DNA from: Stratiolaelaps scimitus
Lineage: Eukaryota > Arthropoda > Arachnida > Mesostigmata > Laelapidae
Reading direction: 5' to 3'
DNA length: 64,000 nucleotides
Assembly (NCBI GenBank): GCA_019614645.1
Contig: JABWDB010000049.1
Span: 992,001-1,056,000 of the forward strand
The position numbers were made by a program, and so were the translations under genes. This document shows, one piece after another, positions 26,525 through 38,089 of the stretch. The notes beneath the pieces are model-generated. The model was not told the origin of the DNA, ran no database searches, and saw nothing but the letters and a program-made list of their open reading frames with translations. Positions within the stretch are counted from its first letter, which is position 1. Each line of letters opens with the position of its first letter.

Positions 26525-27054
26525 ATTTACATGTGCTTGCGTGTGTGAATCAGCATAATCGTAGCAGACTGCCATCCATATGTATGTACATAACCCGCAC
26601 TCTGGCAAACTGAGATAAAATGTCCCTGACTTTTACAGCGGCTGCTGGAGATACCACACCGCACTCACTGATTTACGATTGGAGCCTGCTTGCCTTCCTG
26701 TCACGAAACGAAGATCGTACTGCTGCTGCGGCTCTGTTGCTGCTGGTACTATCTCATCTGCTGCACTCCGTGCTCTTGTCAACTGGCAGCAGCCCAAGAG
26801 CGTCCCGAGCCGACGTCTAGCCAAATAGCACCAGCTGGCGAAGAAACACTCCCATCAATCTTTTCGATTACTGTCCGGACAGCTTGCCAGCCGACAACAG
26901 CCTGCCCTGACTTAACGTCACTTGACTTAGCCTATTCTATATTATGCTAGCCCAACCGAAGAGTCAGCCATTTGTTGTTCCGGCTACTTCCGCCAGTAGC
27001 AACAGCAGGAGCTAACTGCTAGATAATCTGTAACCGCCCAATAAGCTAAGTGTG

Positions 27055-27222
27055 ATGTCACTAGATAATCCTACCTATGCAGTCGTGGTAAGAGGAGACA
27101 AGCCGTCTCTGGATATCACTCAAGAAGAACTAACCCGAAGAAAGGGAGGGTGGGAGATTATCAGAGTTCAAGGGGGAGCCGAGACACGCCGCCTCTGGAT
27201 CAAGATCACAGACTTACCGTAA
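27055..27222 (+). mobile_element. Possible LINE ORF1 (gag-like) fragment
   Basis: A 55-codon frame from ATG 27055 to TAA 27220-27222 reads NPTYAVVVRGDKPSLDITQE, then ELTRRKGGWEIIRV and LWIKITDL. This resembles the RNA-binding part of Jockey-type gag proteins, where a YSVVIRG strand is followed by an EEL helix, an IIRVQR strand and a VRVIT strand. No zinc knuckles follow. It is short and could be chance; the LINE RT relics in the same window make a retroelement origin reasonable. Confidence 0.35.
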
Positions 27223-28005
27223 ACGTATCACCAGCCCGTCACGGTTAGCTGAGGCAACTACGAGATGGGCAAAAAGCACCCCCAGGGCGGAAGCGCCTAA
27301 TCTGATACCGTCGTAAAGTTATCCGACGCTCGCAGCATCGGAAGGTGCCTTTCCTGCCGTCCATGAAAAGGCATCTTCGACGACCATATTTTTTGCTCTC
27401 TGCTTGACTTCACGTCCAACTTTCTTCCGTAGAAGCGAGTTCATTAGCTCAGACGGAACGACGTCAGCACGCCATAGCTTACTTCTCGACACCAGGGCCG
27501 CCAATGCGTCGAAGTAAAATGCGTGAGATCAGCGCAAGCAAATGAATGGAGGCCACGATGTCAAGCCCTTCACTTTGTGACCTCACGCTCCGCTCGTCTG
27601 CATATCGCGCGTGGGCTGCTGGTGCTGTTCGTAATTTATGGTTGCCGCGCCTTCAAACAAGTGGAAGAAGCTGCCGTCTGGACCCATCCAGGACGACGTT
27701 CACATGTATCACTTGACAGTTTCTCTTCGAGACCATGGCGATTACCTGCATCTGAGTTGGTTGCATTGGCTGTATGGGGAATATGTGATAGCATAGGAAA
27801 AGCTACGCGAAAGCCTAGAGAAGTAAGCACACGCTCATGAAGGAATTGGCAACAATGGACTATGTTACTCATCGTTTCAGATCAGTCATTTTGGCCGCCG
27901 TTACGGCTGCCACCACCACCGTTATAGTGTTACGCTTTGAACGAATTCTAACCACATTATTTCTTTGAAGCTTTATCGTCTCTTTCTCCCTTGCTCTCTT
28001 TTCAG

Positions 28006-28246
28006 CTCAGGCGGCCTTGGACAACGATACCAATCAAAGGCCAATAGAGAAATTTACACTGCGTCGAGCATACCCGTACCACCGTGTGGTATGAACGACA
28101 TTGAGCCAGTTACATCAGCGCCCCCTTCGCCGCTCAACGGTGACGTTGCTTCCCGCAGAGAAGTCTGTGGTCTTGCTCGTCCTGAAACATCCAGGTTTAC
28201 TTGCCCTGTACTTCATCTGAGACGAGTACTTCGCCTGAGACGTTAA
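28006..28246 (+). other. Candidate coding exon behind a strong 3' splice site
   Basis: A very good acceptor (TCTTTCTCCCTTGCTCTCTTTTCAG, here split: TCTTTCTCCC then TTGCTCTCTTTTCAG) ends at 28005. The second frame of the following sequence stays open for 80 codons to TAA 28244-28246. It reads GGLGQRYQSKANREIYTASS, then an internal Met (MNDIEPVTSAPPSPLNGDVA) in a region of ordinary, non-repetitive composition. A candidate upstream segment ends at GAA|GTAAGC (27822), but its phase does not match this frame. No domain is recognised. It could be a chance frame after a chance pyrimidine tract. Confidence 0.22.
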
Positions 28247-28249
28247 CAC

Positions 28250-31050
28250 GGTACTGCCAACAGCACGACCGAGTACGACGTCATCCGCGATGCTGGATAT
28301 ACGGCATTTCTTGTGCTTTGTTCCCTAACGTCCATCTGGTAATATATACATGTAGCACTGCACAGAGTAGCACAGCAGGCAGGCTGGCTGGACGCGGGGG
28401 GCCTGCTTCTTCCTTCAGCCGCCGCTGCCGCTAGCGCTGACCATCATAGAACATAAGAGCTGTGTCGCTCCCGCTGATGTGGGCACCCGCGCGCGCGCGA
28501 ACGAGCGCATAATAAATAATGAATAATGGACAAATGACGAAAACACGGCTGGGCAGAGAAGGGGAACGCGGCTGGGCGCAGAGGGCGTTTTCGGGCAGGG
28601 AATGGCCCAGGACGTAAGCGGATAAGAAGGAGATTAAGGCGGCGCAGCGCTCAGCGGCAAATGAGCAAACAGAGGAATTTGATGATCAGCCTTTCTATGG
28701 ACTCCTTTGGCACGTTCGTTCCAAGGCGTTTGTTCTGCCCCCAGACGAAGACAAGAGCCGCCATACCAGAGTCCTCCGGCTCCTGCTTCGGGTCCGCTTC
28801 GGCCGGTCGGTCGGAGCGAAGCACTAACGCCGGAGCGAGCGAGCAGGCAGGCAGGCAGTCAGTCAGTCGTGGGAGTGGGCGCAGTGAACGCGAACATCGC
28901 GGCAGACTTTCATCATCGCCATATTGACGACGGGACGCTCTCGACTCGACGGCAAGGCACATTTCATCGGTAGCACACAGGCACTCCGGACGCACGGGCA
29001 GACTTCTAATTGACCGGCGCTGCCACCGCGCCTGTGTGTGAACATATATAAGAATTCTTTGTATTAGTAGTATTAGTAGTAGTAGTAATAGTGGTAGTGG
29101 GTAGATGGTTTTTTTTCTCCCGAGGAGAGTTTCGCGATCGTCGCTTATTTAGACACTCGTAAAAGAACTGGTCTCGCCCTAATTCGGGTGGGGGCGCTTA
29201 CTATGGTATGCTGGGTCAATCGCCAAGGGTGGATCGTCCTACTGACTGGCGAAGGTCTCTCCCGACGTCGTATTACGTTTGATAACCGGCTGTGTAAGCT
29301 CACTTTCGCCAGCGAAAAACATCCAACACATTGTGATAGAAGAGCAAGTTGAACAGCGCGGACATCTAGTGGCGCGGAAGGTGGACGCTGCTACTGTCGG
29401 AGAGACACGGGCAAAGAAAAAGATGGAACTCTTTCCCACCTGTGGCCTGCCATAGCATTTGCACTAGCCGGAATGACACGAACATTAGTGAATGACACCT
29501 ATATAGTAGAAAATATGGAAGTGAGGTTTTCTATCTATGACTTTTATTAATGAAATAGATCGAATTATCGAAGTTCTTCGCCGTTCATATGGATGAATGA
29601 AATAATAATATTGTCGATATTATAATACCTGCTGTGCATTTGATCGAACTCGGTTATCGTTGCATACAAGGTAAATGTGGAGCCCTTTTTATGATTTGCT
29701 CTGATTATGTAGGAAATATTTTCACTTGGCTAAAATTTGAAAAATCAGTAGTTCAATATTGACAGTGTTAGCGATAATCAATTCCACGTTAGAAAACAAA
29801 ACAAAATTCTTGTTTCAGCGCCGCGTTATGCCCACAGAAATGGGTAGATTTTTGGTAAGACCTCCAACTTTACGGGTAATCATCATAACATCATCATAAC
29901 ATATATACATATATGTATATATTGTGATATCTACTGATTATTGCACCGCTTCAGACCAACTGCAATCAATGAATATGCCTCTACCCTTCCTATTTTCAAT
30001 CCGTTTGCGTCTACTACATCATTGGTAGTTGTTATTCTCAGCCTTAACATATGTTTGGTTAACCACTCTATGCGCTAAGTCAACATATGTCATCTGAAAT
30101 CCTCTTACACTGATATGATTGAATGTGTTCATCTGGCGTACTCTATAAAAGTAGTTCGTAACCAGCTAAACACTTCTGATATTGTTGATACTGAACCATG
30201 TCCACTTTTGAATGACGAACCCGAATTTAATCGCCCACTGTAACTGACACTAGCGTTACAGTGGGACTTGGGGCCAGTGCTGGAGAAAGTGAGAGTCAAT
30301 CGCCGCTGTACGCATACATATAGGCGCAGTTCGGCGCTTATCTAAATGAAATTATTATTTGCAGCTCCTTTGATATTTATACCCAGACGACCCTAGGTTC
30401 GGTCGTTTGGCCAGGGAACAATTTGCCTCGGCAGCCGGCGGCGTTTTCTCGGAATCGTTCAATGTCATCTCGCTGTCCTCTCCCTCAGGAAACAGCCTGC
30501 GTATCATAAAGTACTACGGAACACTACTAGCATGGTTTTTGCACCTCTCCACCTCACCACGATATGGGGGCCATTTTCTAGACGGTTCTGCCTTATCATT
30601 AGGAAACGAACTGCTAATTCCATCCTGCACGTACAGTCTTTATATCAGACTATTAACGTGTAAATCCGGCAGAAATTCCTGGGAGCAATGATACGTATTG
30701 TGTGTACTAGATCCTGGCTCCGGGCCATTGCTATTGCTGCCACTGCTGCGAATTGATAAATATAATTTGTAATTAATGTGCAAGTTGATTATTTGACGGT
30801 TTTTCAGTCGTCCGTACACCCGAGTAATGAAGCGCTGCATGTTCGGTTACCTGTTCATAGTTGTATTGATCAAGGTCCGAGAAATTGAAGTAGAATGCCC
30901 TTTGAGCATTCATTGGCCAAGCACTACCACTGATATCAATGATATCTCATAATATCCTCTTAGATTCGTCGAACGATAATGTTTAACTTAATACCCAAAT
31001 CACACCATTATATAATGCAAGGACTGACAAGTATACACCAAGTTCACGTT
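28250..31050. other. No recognised gene
   Basis: GC-rich to about 29000 (including GCAG repeats near 28845-28860 and a TAG/TAA triplet run at 29063-29100), then AT-rich. No coding frame can be supported. Confidence 0.45.
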
Positions 31051-31054
31051 TACT

Positions 31055-31070
31055 ATATACACTTTATGTG
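31055..31070. repeat. Target-site duplication, left copy
   Basis: ATATACACTTTATGTG directly before the SINE, repeated without mismatch at 31330-31345 directly after its A-rich tail. Confidence 0.9.
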
Positions 31071-31329
31071 TCCCCTGGATGGTCTAGTGGTGAGCGTCTT
31101 AGACCACTAGACCGGAGGGACACGTGTGTGTTGGGTTCAAATCCTGTCAGACGCGGAGAATCTTTAGAGTTCTTTATCATCTTTCTTTATCTGAGGATTC
31201 TTGTGAGGTACCAGTAAGGCAGAGAATAAGCAAAGGTGGCCCCGACAGGTCCTCATAGTAATACCTAAAGGTTAAGAGCTGTGGCCTGTCAGATAGGGGA
31301 ACAGCTGAGGGTCAGCTCGAAAAAAACAG
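31071..31329 (+). mobile_element. Complete tRNA-derived SINE with 16-bp target-site duplication
   Basis: The element starts with a tRNA-like head. A perfect RNA polymerase III A box (TGGTCTAGTGG, 31080-31090) and a B box (GGTTCAAATCC, 31134-31144) can be seen. The acceptor arms do not pair, so it is not a functional tRNA gene. A tRNA-unrelated body follows, ending GGGAACAGCTGAGGGTCAGC and an A-rich tail. It is flanked by a perfect duplication ATATACACTTTATGTG at 31055-31070 and 31330-31345, the mark of LINE-driven retrotransposition. The perfect duplication suggests a recent insertion. Confidence 0.85.
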
Positions 31330-31345
31330 ATATACACTTTATGTG
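31330..31345. repeat. Target-site duplication, right copy
   Basis: Exact copy of 31055-31070 placed after the SINE tail GAAAAAAACAG. Confidence 0.9.
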
Positions 31346-31349
31346 AAGT

Positions 31350-33890
31350 ATATAACGTATATATTATAATGGCTTTGCCGTGCACCCAACAAACGGAGCT
31401 GTTCTATATCACTTTAATACAACTGCATTTTATATTCATTACCAGCTGGCGCGAGAGTCGGGCACAATAAATGCTGGGCCCTCGATATATCCATGTAGCC
31501 TATAGCCATAACCTTTCAAATATTCACGACTTGTGGGAACTCAACGACTTCAGCGTTCCGCTCTGCTCCACCAAGTCAGCTGTTCGAAAAAACAAGTCAG
31601 CTCTACTTCACTAGAAATGCTCAACTGAACAACAACGACAACAAATGTTCTATATATTATATAATAATCGGATATTGTTTATGATTGCACGTTTTCAAAT
31701 ATACAACGCTCAGCTTGTTTTGAATCATAAAACATCTCCTCTCTCCCTTCATGACAAATCACTGAGGGCAGCGAGCGCTGTCGCCAATTCAAAGCATAGT
31801 TCACGATGAAACCCGATGAGAGCGCTGCCAAAAGCTTTGACCAACCTCGTTCTTCACCATGAGAACTTTACTGTACAATTTCCAGTACTCCTCCGCTATT
31901 ATCTCCCATTCGTATTTGTGTCAACGTCACCAGCAGCGAAGAGCTTTCCATTACCGCCACGCGACTATCGCGATCTTCGTTTGCTTCATTTGCGACGTTG
32001 CAGGACGCATGCTTCCTGCATTACCTCATTACTTCACCGGGCTTCACTCTAGTGTGCGAGTTCCCTCACGGTTCTCGCTCATCACCATTCATGGCGTTTT
32101 TGTTTTATCATCCGACTTCGATGCAGCGGTCCTGGCAATCGCAGGTAGTAGTAATGGTAGTCGTAGTCTAGTAATCGTATCGCGTTCCCAATTGCAACGA
32201 GAAGAAAACAAAGGCTTGCCGAGTGACGGACAACCCGACGGCTGGCCCTCTACCCTAGGCCTTCCGGTATCATATCGGCTAACCTCATCTGGCTGAAACA
32301 TGATTCCTATCGTTTCATCGCAATAATGCAGCCAGCATTGCTGTCCGCCAGCTACGAGGTTTAACCACTGCCGCTGAACTTGGCGGCGGCTGCAGCACTT
32401 GCTTACAATTTCTATTAGTGTCATTTCACGAATGAGTGGATTTTCTCTCTAGGCTTGGCAACAGAAGATTTCTCCGTGCGTGGCCGCGTGTTTTTATGCA
32501 ACGGGGTCGGCAGAGCGACGGGTTGCTTCGGCGAGCCGGCCCTGCTCATGGCCAAAGTTCGCATCTTGGTCAGCAGCACGAAAAATGGCGAACGAAAGAG
32601 ACTCATTCGCGACCACTATGGTTCCTTGCTCATGAGAGGAGGCAATTTTCTTCCCCAGCCTGCCTTCTCTTGATGGTGGCTGTGCCGGCGGCGGCGGCGA
32701 CGGCTAGACGAGGTTAGAGAAAGAGAAAAAAAGGCCCAGAGGACTTGAACGCCACCAGTAGAGTAGGTAAGGCTGGCTAGGTAATATCGGAGTGGTATAT
32801 AGTATACTACAATATAAGAAATGTCTATACGAGATATGGGTAAGATATCGAGAAGGGAGTGTGCAAGAAGAGAACTATCGCCGTATAGAGATATGCACCT
32901 AGACACAAGAAGACCTATCCACTAGCAAGAGTAGATCTGCCTTCCGCTAGACACAGTCGGTCAGCTGAATTCGCGCGATCTTCGGTCGACAACAGCTGCC
33001 GAAACTCTACTGCGAAGGGACGGAGCCTGTCTGCGATAGCTACTCTGTTATTCCGGCGCGCTTACTTCTTCCTCCATCCTGTGAAATCGTCGTAGGTAGA
33101 TATTGCCTATTTTCTCCATCGAGATCGTGGAAACGAGAATGTGGCGCCTCCTGTCCCCGTGTTGCACCCATAGTTCTGTTGCGATAGATCGCACGAGTAT
33201 CATACCTGAAGGTGACTTCTAAGAAAATGGGGCGGGACCTACGAAGCCATGTAGCGAAAGAAGGTTGAGAAATCTACAACGGCGCATTGTCTGCAGTCAA
33301 GGGGTTATTTTCTTCTGAAGTAATATAAGGAAATATAGGAGCGCAGGGCCATCTGTTTGGTAGCCATCTTGTTTAACTATGAACGGGATGGCATCTCAAA
33401 AGAATGATACACACATGGAACCCTACGAACGACTGATTTGATGGACGCATGGCTAACAGGTTGCAATTTTATTTCTGATTTATATATATATATACTTTTT
33501 TTAAGTTACCTATATACATAATATATATATATATATACGCAACTTCGACGCGCAGCATTGTGCAAGGTCTGAAAGCTAAAAGACGTGCTTACTTAAGGAA
33601 CGTTGACCATTGAATCGCATTCTAGTTGGCTATGTATAGAGCGTTCCGTCTACTGCGTGCCCTTATGTGTATGTTTGTTCTCTGACCGTTCACATTACGT
33701 TTCAGATCATGAAGTGACAAATCACTTGGGACTCCTTGCCGACACCCCACATGTGTCTGCTTGCTTGCATGTTTATCCATCTCGACCTCGACACGTGACA
33801 TCCGCAATGCTAACGGCATCCATATACCACTCATCCAGCACCGTCTGTGTACCGCAGGACGGGGTGTATTAGCGCGAACGAAGAGCTCTG
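31350..33890. other. No recognised gene
   Basis: Two (TA)n tracts at 33482-33497 and 33521-33536. Overlapping frames on both strands at 31816-32717 show no domain and no splice pattern I trust. Confidence 0.45.
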
Positions 33891-33899
33891 CCAGATGGG

Positions 33900-34091
33900 A
33901 TGTAGGAAATAGCCCAGAGGGGTTGGAGCCAAGAGTACAGGACCTCGAGTCTCTCAGAGCGTTGGCCTCATGCCGATGTATTTCCGAGTCAGCACTACTA
34001 AAAGCGCTGGTCCAAATGCAAACAGTCAACCCTTGTAAAATTGCAGCTCCTTTAATAAACCAATAAAACCTTTACCTTTACCTTTACCTTG
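33900..34091 (+). mobile_element. LINE-like 3' end with (TTTACC)n tail
   Basis: The end TTGTAAAATTGCAGCTCCTT, TAATAAACCAATAAAACC and three TTTACC units (34033-34091) recurs in reverse orientation at 43360-43422. A short tandem-repeat tail rather than poly(A) is typical of several LINE clades such as CR1 and L2. The 5' border is a guess; only about the last 50 bp are shown to be repeated. Confidence 0.6.
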
Positions 34092-34094
34092 CTT

Positions 34095-35930
34095 TCGAGG
34101 CGACACGGAGCGACACAACATAACGACACTCGTCCTCGCACATTCAGCTGACTACACCCCACCACTGTTGCCACTAATATCAAGACTAGAGCGACGTTCG
34201 AGCAGACTGCCACCTCCCGTCACGCACGCCAACAGGAAACGACGCCACCCACTAACGCTCAAACGCGGCGCCAAAGCTTCTCTTTCTCTCGCTCGCTATC
34301 TCACTGACTGACTCGGAGTGCAACCCTGCTCCGCGGACAAATCCCTGTTTTTCCCATGTGCCGCAGACGACGGCTAAACCCGTTGGCACCAGCGAGACAT
34401 GGGCAGACTGGCAGCAACGAACGCAGCTCTCTGGGTGTCCTGTTTGACGTCCCCTACGCCCTCATTTTCCCCCGCACTTCTTCCCGCTGCTTCGAATCGC
34501 ACACGTCGCTCGGCATCACGAGGCGCCGGCGGCAGGTCACAGGACAGAGACACCACCACTACCACCACGAAGAGGACGCGATGACGCTCAGAAAAAGGCC
34601 ACCACCAACGACGATGGTGGCGGCGGCGGCGGCGAGCAGAGCGGGGCCTGAGTGAGGTCTGGCTTTGCTTATCGCATCGCGCACATGCGTACGCAGTTCT
34701 TCGCAGGATGCTGTTCAGCACCCTGTTCTTGTTGCATCTGCTTTCGCCTCCTCCATTCTACCTCGCTAGCCTGCCTCTGTTCATCACTTTCTGGGCGCGG
34801 CGGCTGTCGTTGCTACTGCTAGATGCGTCTGCAGTTCTAGCGGGCTAGTGACATCTGTCGCAGAGCCACGAATCCCGCCTGCCAGCTACACTCGGGCCAG
34901 ACCGCGCTCCAGTCCGGTGTTCACAGCCAACACCCCGGAGGTGCCGGAGACGCCACTTCTGTCGTCAGTTCTCTCTGTGACGTAAAACTTCGCACCGCAT
35001 TTTTTGTGGCCGTGTCGCCCTATCGTTGCTTCTCTTCTCGAGTCTCTGCAGAAAACGAACATGTCCCAACAACTCTCATTCGTACGCCTCTTCCTGTCTA
35101 GCTAGGTCTTTGAGACCCCCCCCCCGCCCCCCGCCCCTAACTCCGTGCCTCCCTTGACGCCCTCGTACACCTCTCATGCTGTCTGTTTTGTGCTCTTGTT
35201 TTGCATGTATGTTGCCTTTACGCCTCAAACCTTACGCCGATGTGCTACACTAACAATTCGAAAGTTCATCTAGGCCAGAACGCATCCAACCGTATTGTAT
35301 CGAGCACATCCTACATTGCGATATTTGCGTGCATTTTTTATTCATATCGAGAGCAGCTCGTAAACAATTACAGGTTTGTTTTCCGAGTTGTTGTTGTTGT
35401 TGTTTTTGTAATTCAGAGTTGCTCGTATGTTCGTTGTGTCCCTTAGATAAAAGGAAGATATAACATATCGATAGTTATGCAAACGATACCTCTTCAATCC
35501 AATTAATTCGCTATCATCGATCTCTCTAGTCTTGTCACACATATATACATATTGCTGGTTAGTGGTACCAGTTGAGAGCTGTCACTTGAAATGTGTGGCT
35601 CAAATATTTGCATAGGCAAAGAGATGGGTGTATCGCACACGAACCGTTTCTATGCACTCGTCGGCATAGTCCATGAGAGAGACACTAAGAGAGCCAAACC
35701 AATATTGCAAATGAATGAAGGACGAGGCAGCAAACGACAATACTTATATAGCGATAATAAAAAATAATAGCCAGAGAAGCTGCGAACTCATTGAATAATA
35801 AGAGGCAAATTCGAAGAAAAAAGACACTCAAGTGAGTATGATATTTTATATATTGGCCTAAATGAGTTCGTAACCCTTCGAGACGTCGGAGGCGAACTCA
35901 TGACCACTCATTGGTGTGGCTCTATATCAA
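34095..35930. other. No recognised gene
   Basis: GC-rich to about 35180 with CAC/CCA triplets and a C-rich run at 35118-35137, then AT-rich with a GTT triplet run at 35388-35405. No supported coding sequence. Confidence 0.45.
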
Positions 35931-35934
35931 ATGC

Positions 35935-36013
35935 AAGGTTACATAAGTGACCTCTCCTATGCATTCTATATATATATATATATATATTTAGGGGAGGTCA
36001 CTTATGTAACCTT
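35935..36013. repeat. Inverted repeat with (TA)n loop
   Basis: Arms at 35935-35958 (AAGGTTACATAAGTGACCTC...) and 35990-36013 are complementary at 23 of 24 positions. The loop is mostly (TA)n. No TA target duplication is seen, unlike the larger palindrome 270 bp downstream. Confidence 0.85.
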
Positions 36014-36245
36014 ATCCTGTCGGCGTCCCATGTTGAGGGGATTCCCCACGGAAATCTTGGCTGAGAAATTTACCAATTTCCATCGTTTCAGTGGGTCGGT
36101 CTCCTCGCGCAACGAATAAAGATTCTTGTAGATCTTTGAGTCCCACATAAGGAACTCCTCCGATTTCCAGGAGATCGATTCTCCGGGAATCTTGAGCACA
36201 ATATTGCAACCAATGAGGTGTTGTAACGTGAGGTTGGCACAATAG

Positions 36246-36250
<5 letters not shown>

Positions 36251-36281
<31 letters not shown>
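36251..36281. repeat. (TA)n microsatellite at the edge of the palindromic element
   Basis: About 15 TA units ending exactly where the left arm of the 36280-36731 palindrome begins. Confidence 0.95.
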
Positions 36282-36284
<3 letters not shown>

Positions 36285-36482
36285 ATTACGGTAGAAGTTA
36301 GGAACTGGGAATTATGCTGAAGACCATGTATTATATAGGGTGGTACTCATAATCTCATAACAAAATTTGCATTCTCGTAGATAGGTCACATCACGCTTTC
36401 GTGGACGTAGATGACGCGCACAACGTGTATTGAATATTGCGGTCATTTTATTCAACTGCAATTTATGTTGAGTGTGTCTCTG

Positions 36483-36513
<31 letters not shown>

Positions 36514-36731
36514 AGTATACTGTGTTTGTTAGAGACATACTCAACATAAATTGCACTTGAATAAAATCACCACAGTATTCAGTACACGTGTGCGCGTCAT
36601 CTACGCCCACGGAAGCGAGATGTGAGCTGCCCACAAGTCCACAGATTTTGTAAAGAGATTATGAACACCGTTCCATATCATTCACGCTCTTCAGCATACG
36701 TCACAGTTCCTAATTTCTCCCGTAATAAGTA
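36280..36731. mobile_element. Palindromic foldback element / MITE with TA flanks
   Basis: The left arm 36282-36481 and right arm 36531-36729 are inverted copies over their whole length (about 200 nt each, roughly 75-80% identical, about 90% in the inner 78 nt). The loop is a (TA)n/(GT)n tract at 36482-36530. Arm ends are CCTATTACGGTAG and, reversed, CTTATTACGGGAG. Each is flanked by TA (36280-36281 and 36730-36731), the target duplication of Tc1/mariner-type elements. No coding capacity. The left TA belongs to a long (TA)n tract, so the duplication cannot be proven. Confidence 0.75.
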
Positions 36732-36734
36732 CTT

Positions 36735-38025
36735 AGCTCAGTTAATCATAGCAAGTTATGCGCGTACGTGCAATTGCTTTAAAATGGAAGCAGGCCAGCG
36801 GGCCATTATTTGATCTCCTCTCTCGATTCAGTTGTTGCAAAATTTAGCCGTTTCGAGGAGAGGCAGCGGTACTTGCTATTTGCTACATGCTACGTAACGT
36901 TTCCAAATCTCTGCACTTTCGTCGAGTGTGGATTTATCTCAGCTATCTTGTGGAGTCTCGGCCTTCCGGCCTATCTGACAAACAAGTGTGAATAGGTTGG
37001 GGAAGGTGTCGTGTCTCCGGTGGAATTCTCGGCACTCAATATTTCGTCGATATGTTCAAGAGGATTAGATCGATAGAGGGCCGCAGCCGCGGCGGCGGCG
37101 GCGGCTTGCAAGAGGTTGTTCGTAACGAGGATAACTGGGCCACGATTCCCGCTTGTATCCAAGCAGCGCACTCAATGCAAGCGTGATCGAAATATGTGCA
37201 AAAACTCCATCATTTCCATGATTTCGAAATCCGGTCAGCGGAGAACAAAGCGCTCGTTTATAAAAAAACAAACAAACAAAACGTACTAATCCCCGGTTGA
37301 CGACGAGACAGGCGCAGGAGATCAACGTTGGTAAATAACAGCGAAGTAGGTTCGCGGTCACGGGCAGACATCGATCTGCTGTGTGCTTCTGCCAACGACA
37401 GATGACCCTCCGGGAGTTCGCCATCATTATCAAATTTGAGCACGAGTCGGTGCGTGCAAATATAGAAGATAAATGTAGCTTAAGTTCGGGAAACATACGG
37501 GGGAAATTCGAACTGAGGGTAGTTCTTCTCCTATCTAGGTAACATTGAAACACGTTAAAAGGCGATTGCACGCAACTTGATCGACACGTTACCCTCAGAC
37601 CTCAAAGGACATACTGAATAATGGATGAATGGACACATCTGTATTGTTGCGCTCGGACGGAGGCATCCTCGCTTACCTGAAACAATCAAAATTAGTTGTC
37701 AGAGGTCAGTATAAAAAATGCGAGCAAATCTAGTAAAGTTAAATGTGATATGTGCTACAAAAATGAGAGATGCGTCCTCCGTGCCGATCGGGCGAATATC
37801 GTAAATTATAGAGCTAAAGTCGAGAATAGAACATTTGAGCAAAACAGATGATTATTAGCATTAGGCCTTTTTTTCAATATGAAGGTACTTTTGTAGAGAA
37901 CCAAACGAAATTCTGTCAAACGAATTCGAATTCAGCCTAGATCGACTCGAGGATGATTACGATATATCTTTCATATGTTGAAATACACTTGATATAAATT
38001 TTCTCGCAATGGCTTTTGGCCATTC
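36735..38025. other. No recognised gene
   Basis: A minus-strand frame spans 37571-37065 but begins at GTG and shows no motif; it includes a GGC run at 37089-37103. Confidence 0.45.
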
Positions 38026-38029
38026 CTAT

Positions 38030-38089
38030 CTATTGCTTAAGGAGCATGTTCTATCCTAGCGAGGATAGAAAATGCTCCTTAAGCAATAG
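38030..38089. repeat. Near-perfect 60-bp hairpin
   Basis: Arms 38030-38057 and 38062-38089 (28 nt each) pair with a single mismatch around a 4-nt AGCG loop. The left arm starts CTATTGCTTAAGGAGCAT. The short loop argues against a classical pre-miRNA; a MITE relic or small-RNA-producing hairpin is possible. Confidence 0.9.

Larger units (their letters stand above)
17460..27050. other. No recognised gene
   Basis: GC-rich triplet islands at 18000-18950 (CAG/TAG/TTG runs near 18398-18452) and 21100-22200, plus a hairpin at 22276-22303. A Leu-rich frame at 18912-19157 lacks an ATG before its hydrophobic core. The 137-codon frame 25574-25987 has a real ATG but no motif. Confidence 0.4.

Noticed and set aside
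27523..28047. Two-exon model joining 27822 (GAA|GTAAGC) to 28006
   Set aside because: Phase 0 joining enters a frame that stops after 13 codons, while the long open frame after 28006 needs a different phase; the first segment also starts at GTG.
31071..31160. tRNA gene
   Set aside because: A and B boxes are present, but acceptor and anticodon arms do not pair and the sequence continues into a SINE body flanked by target-site duplications.
36012..36242. Minus-strand frames between the two inverted repeats as a transposon protein
   Set aside because: Two overlapping frames, neither resembling a known transposase or reverse transcriptase.
37065..37571. 168-codon minus-strand frame
   Set aside because: Begins at GTG, composition is ordinary for read-through DNA, and no domain or splice context supports it.
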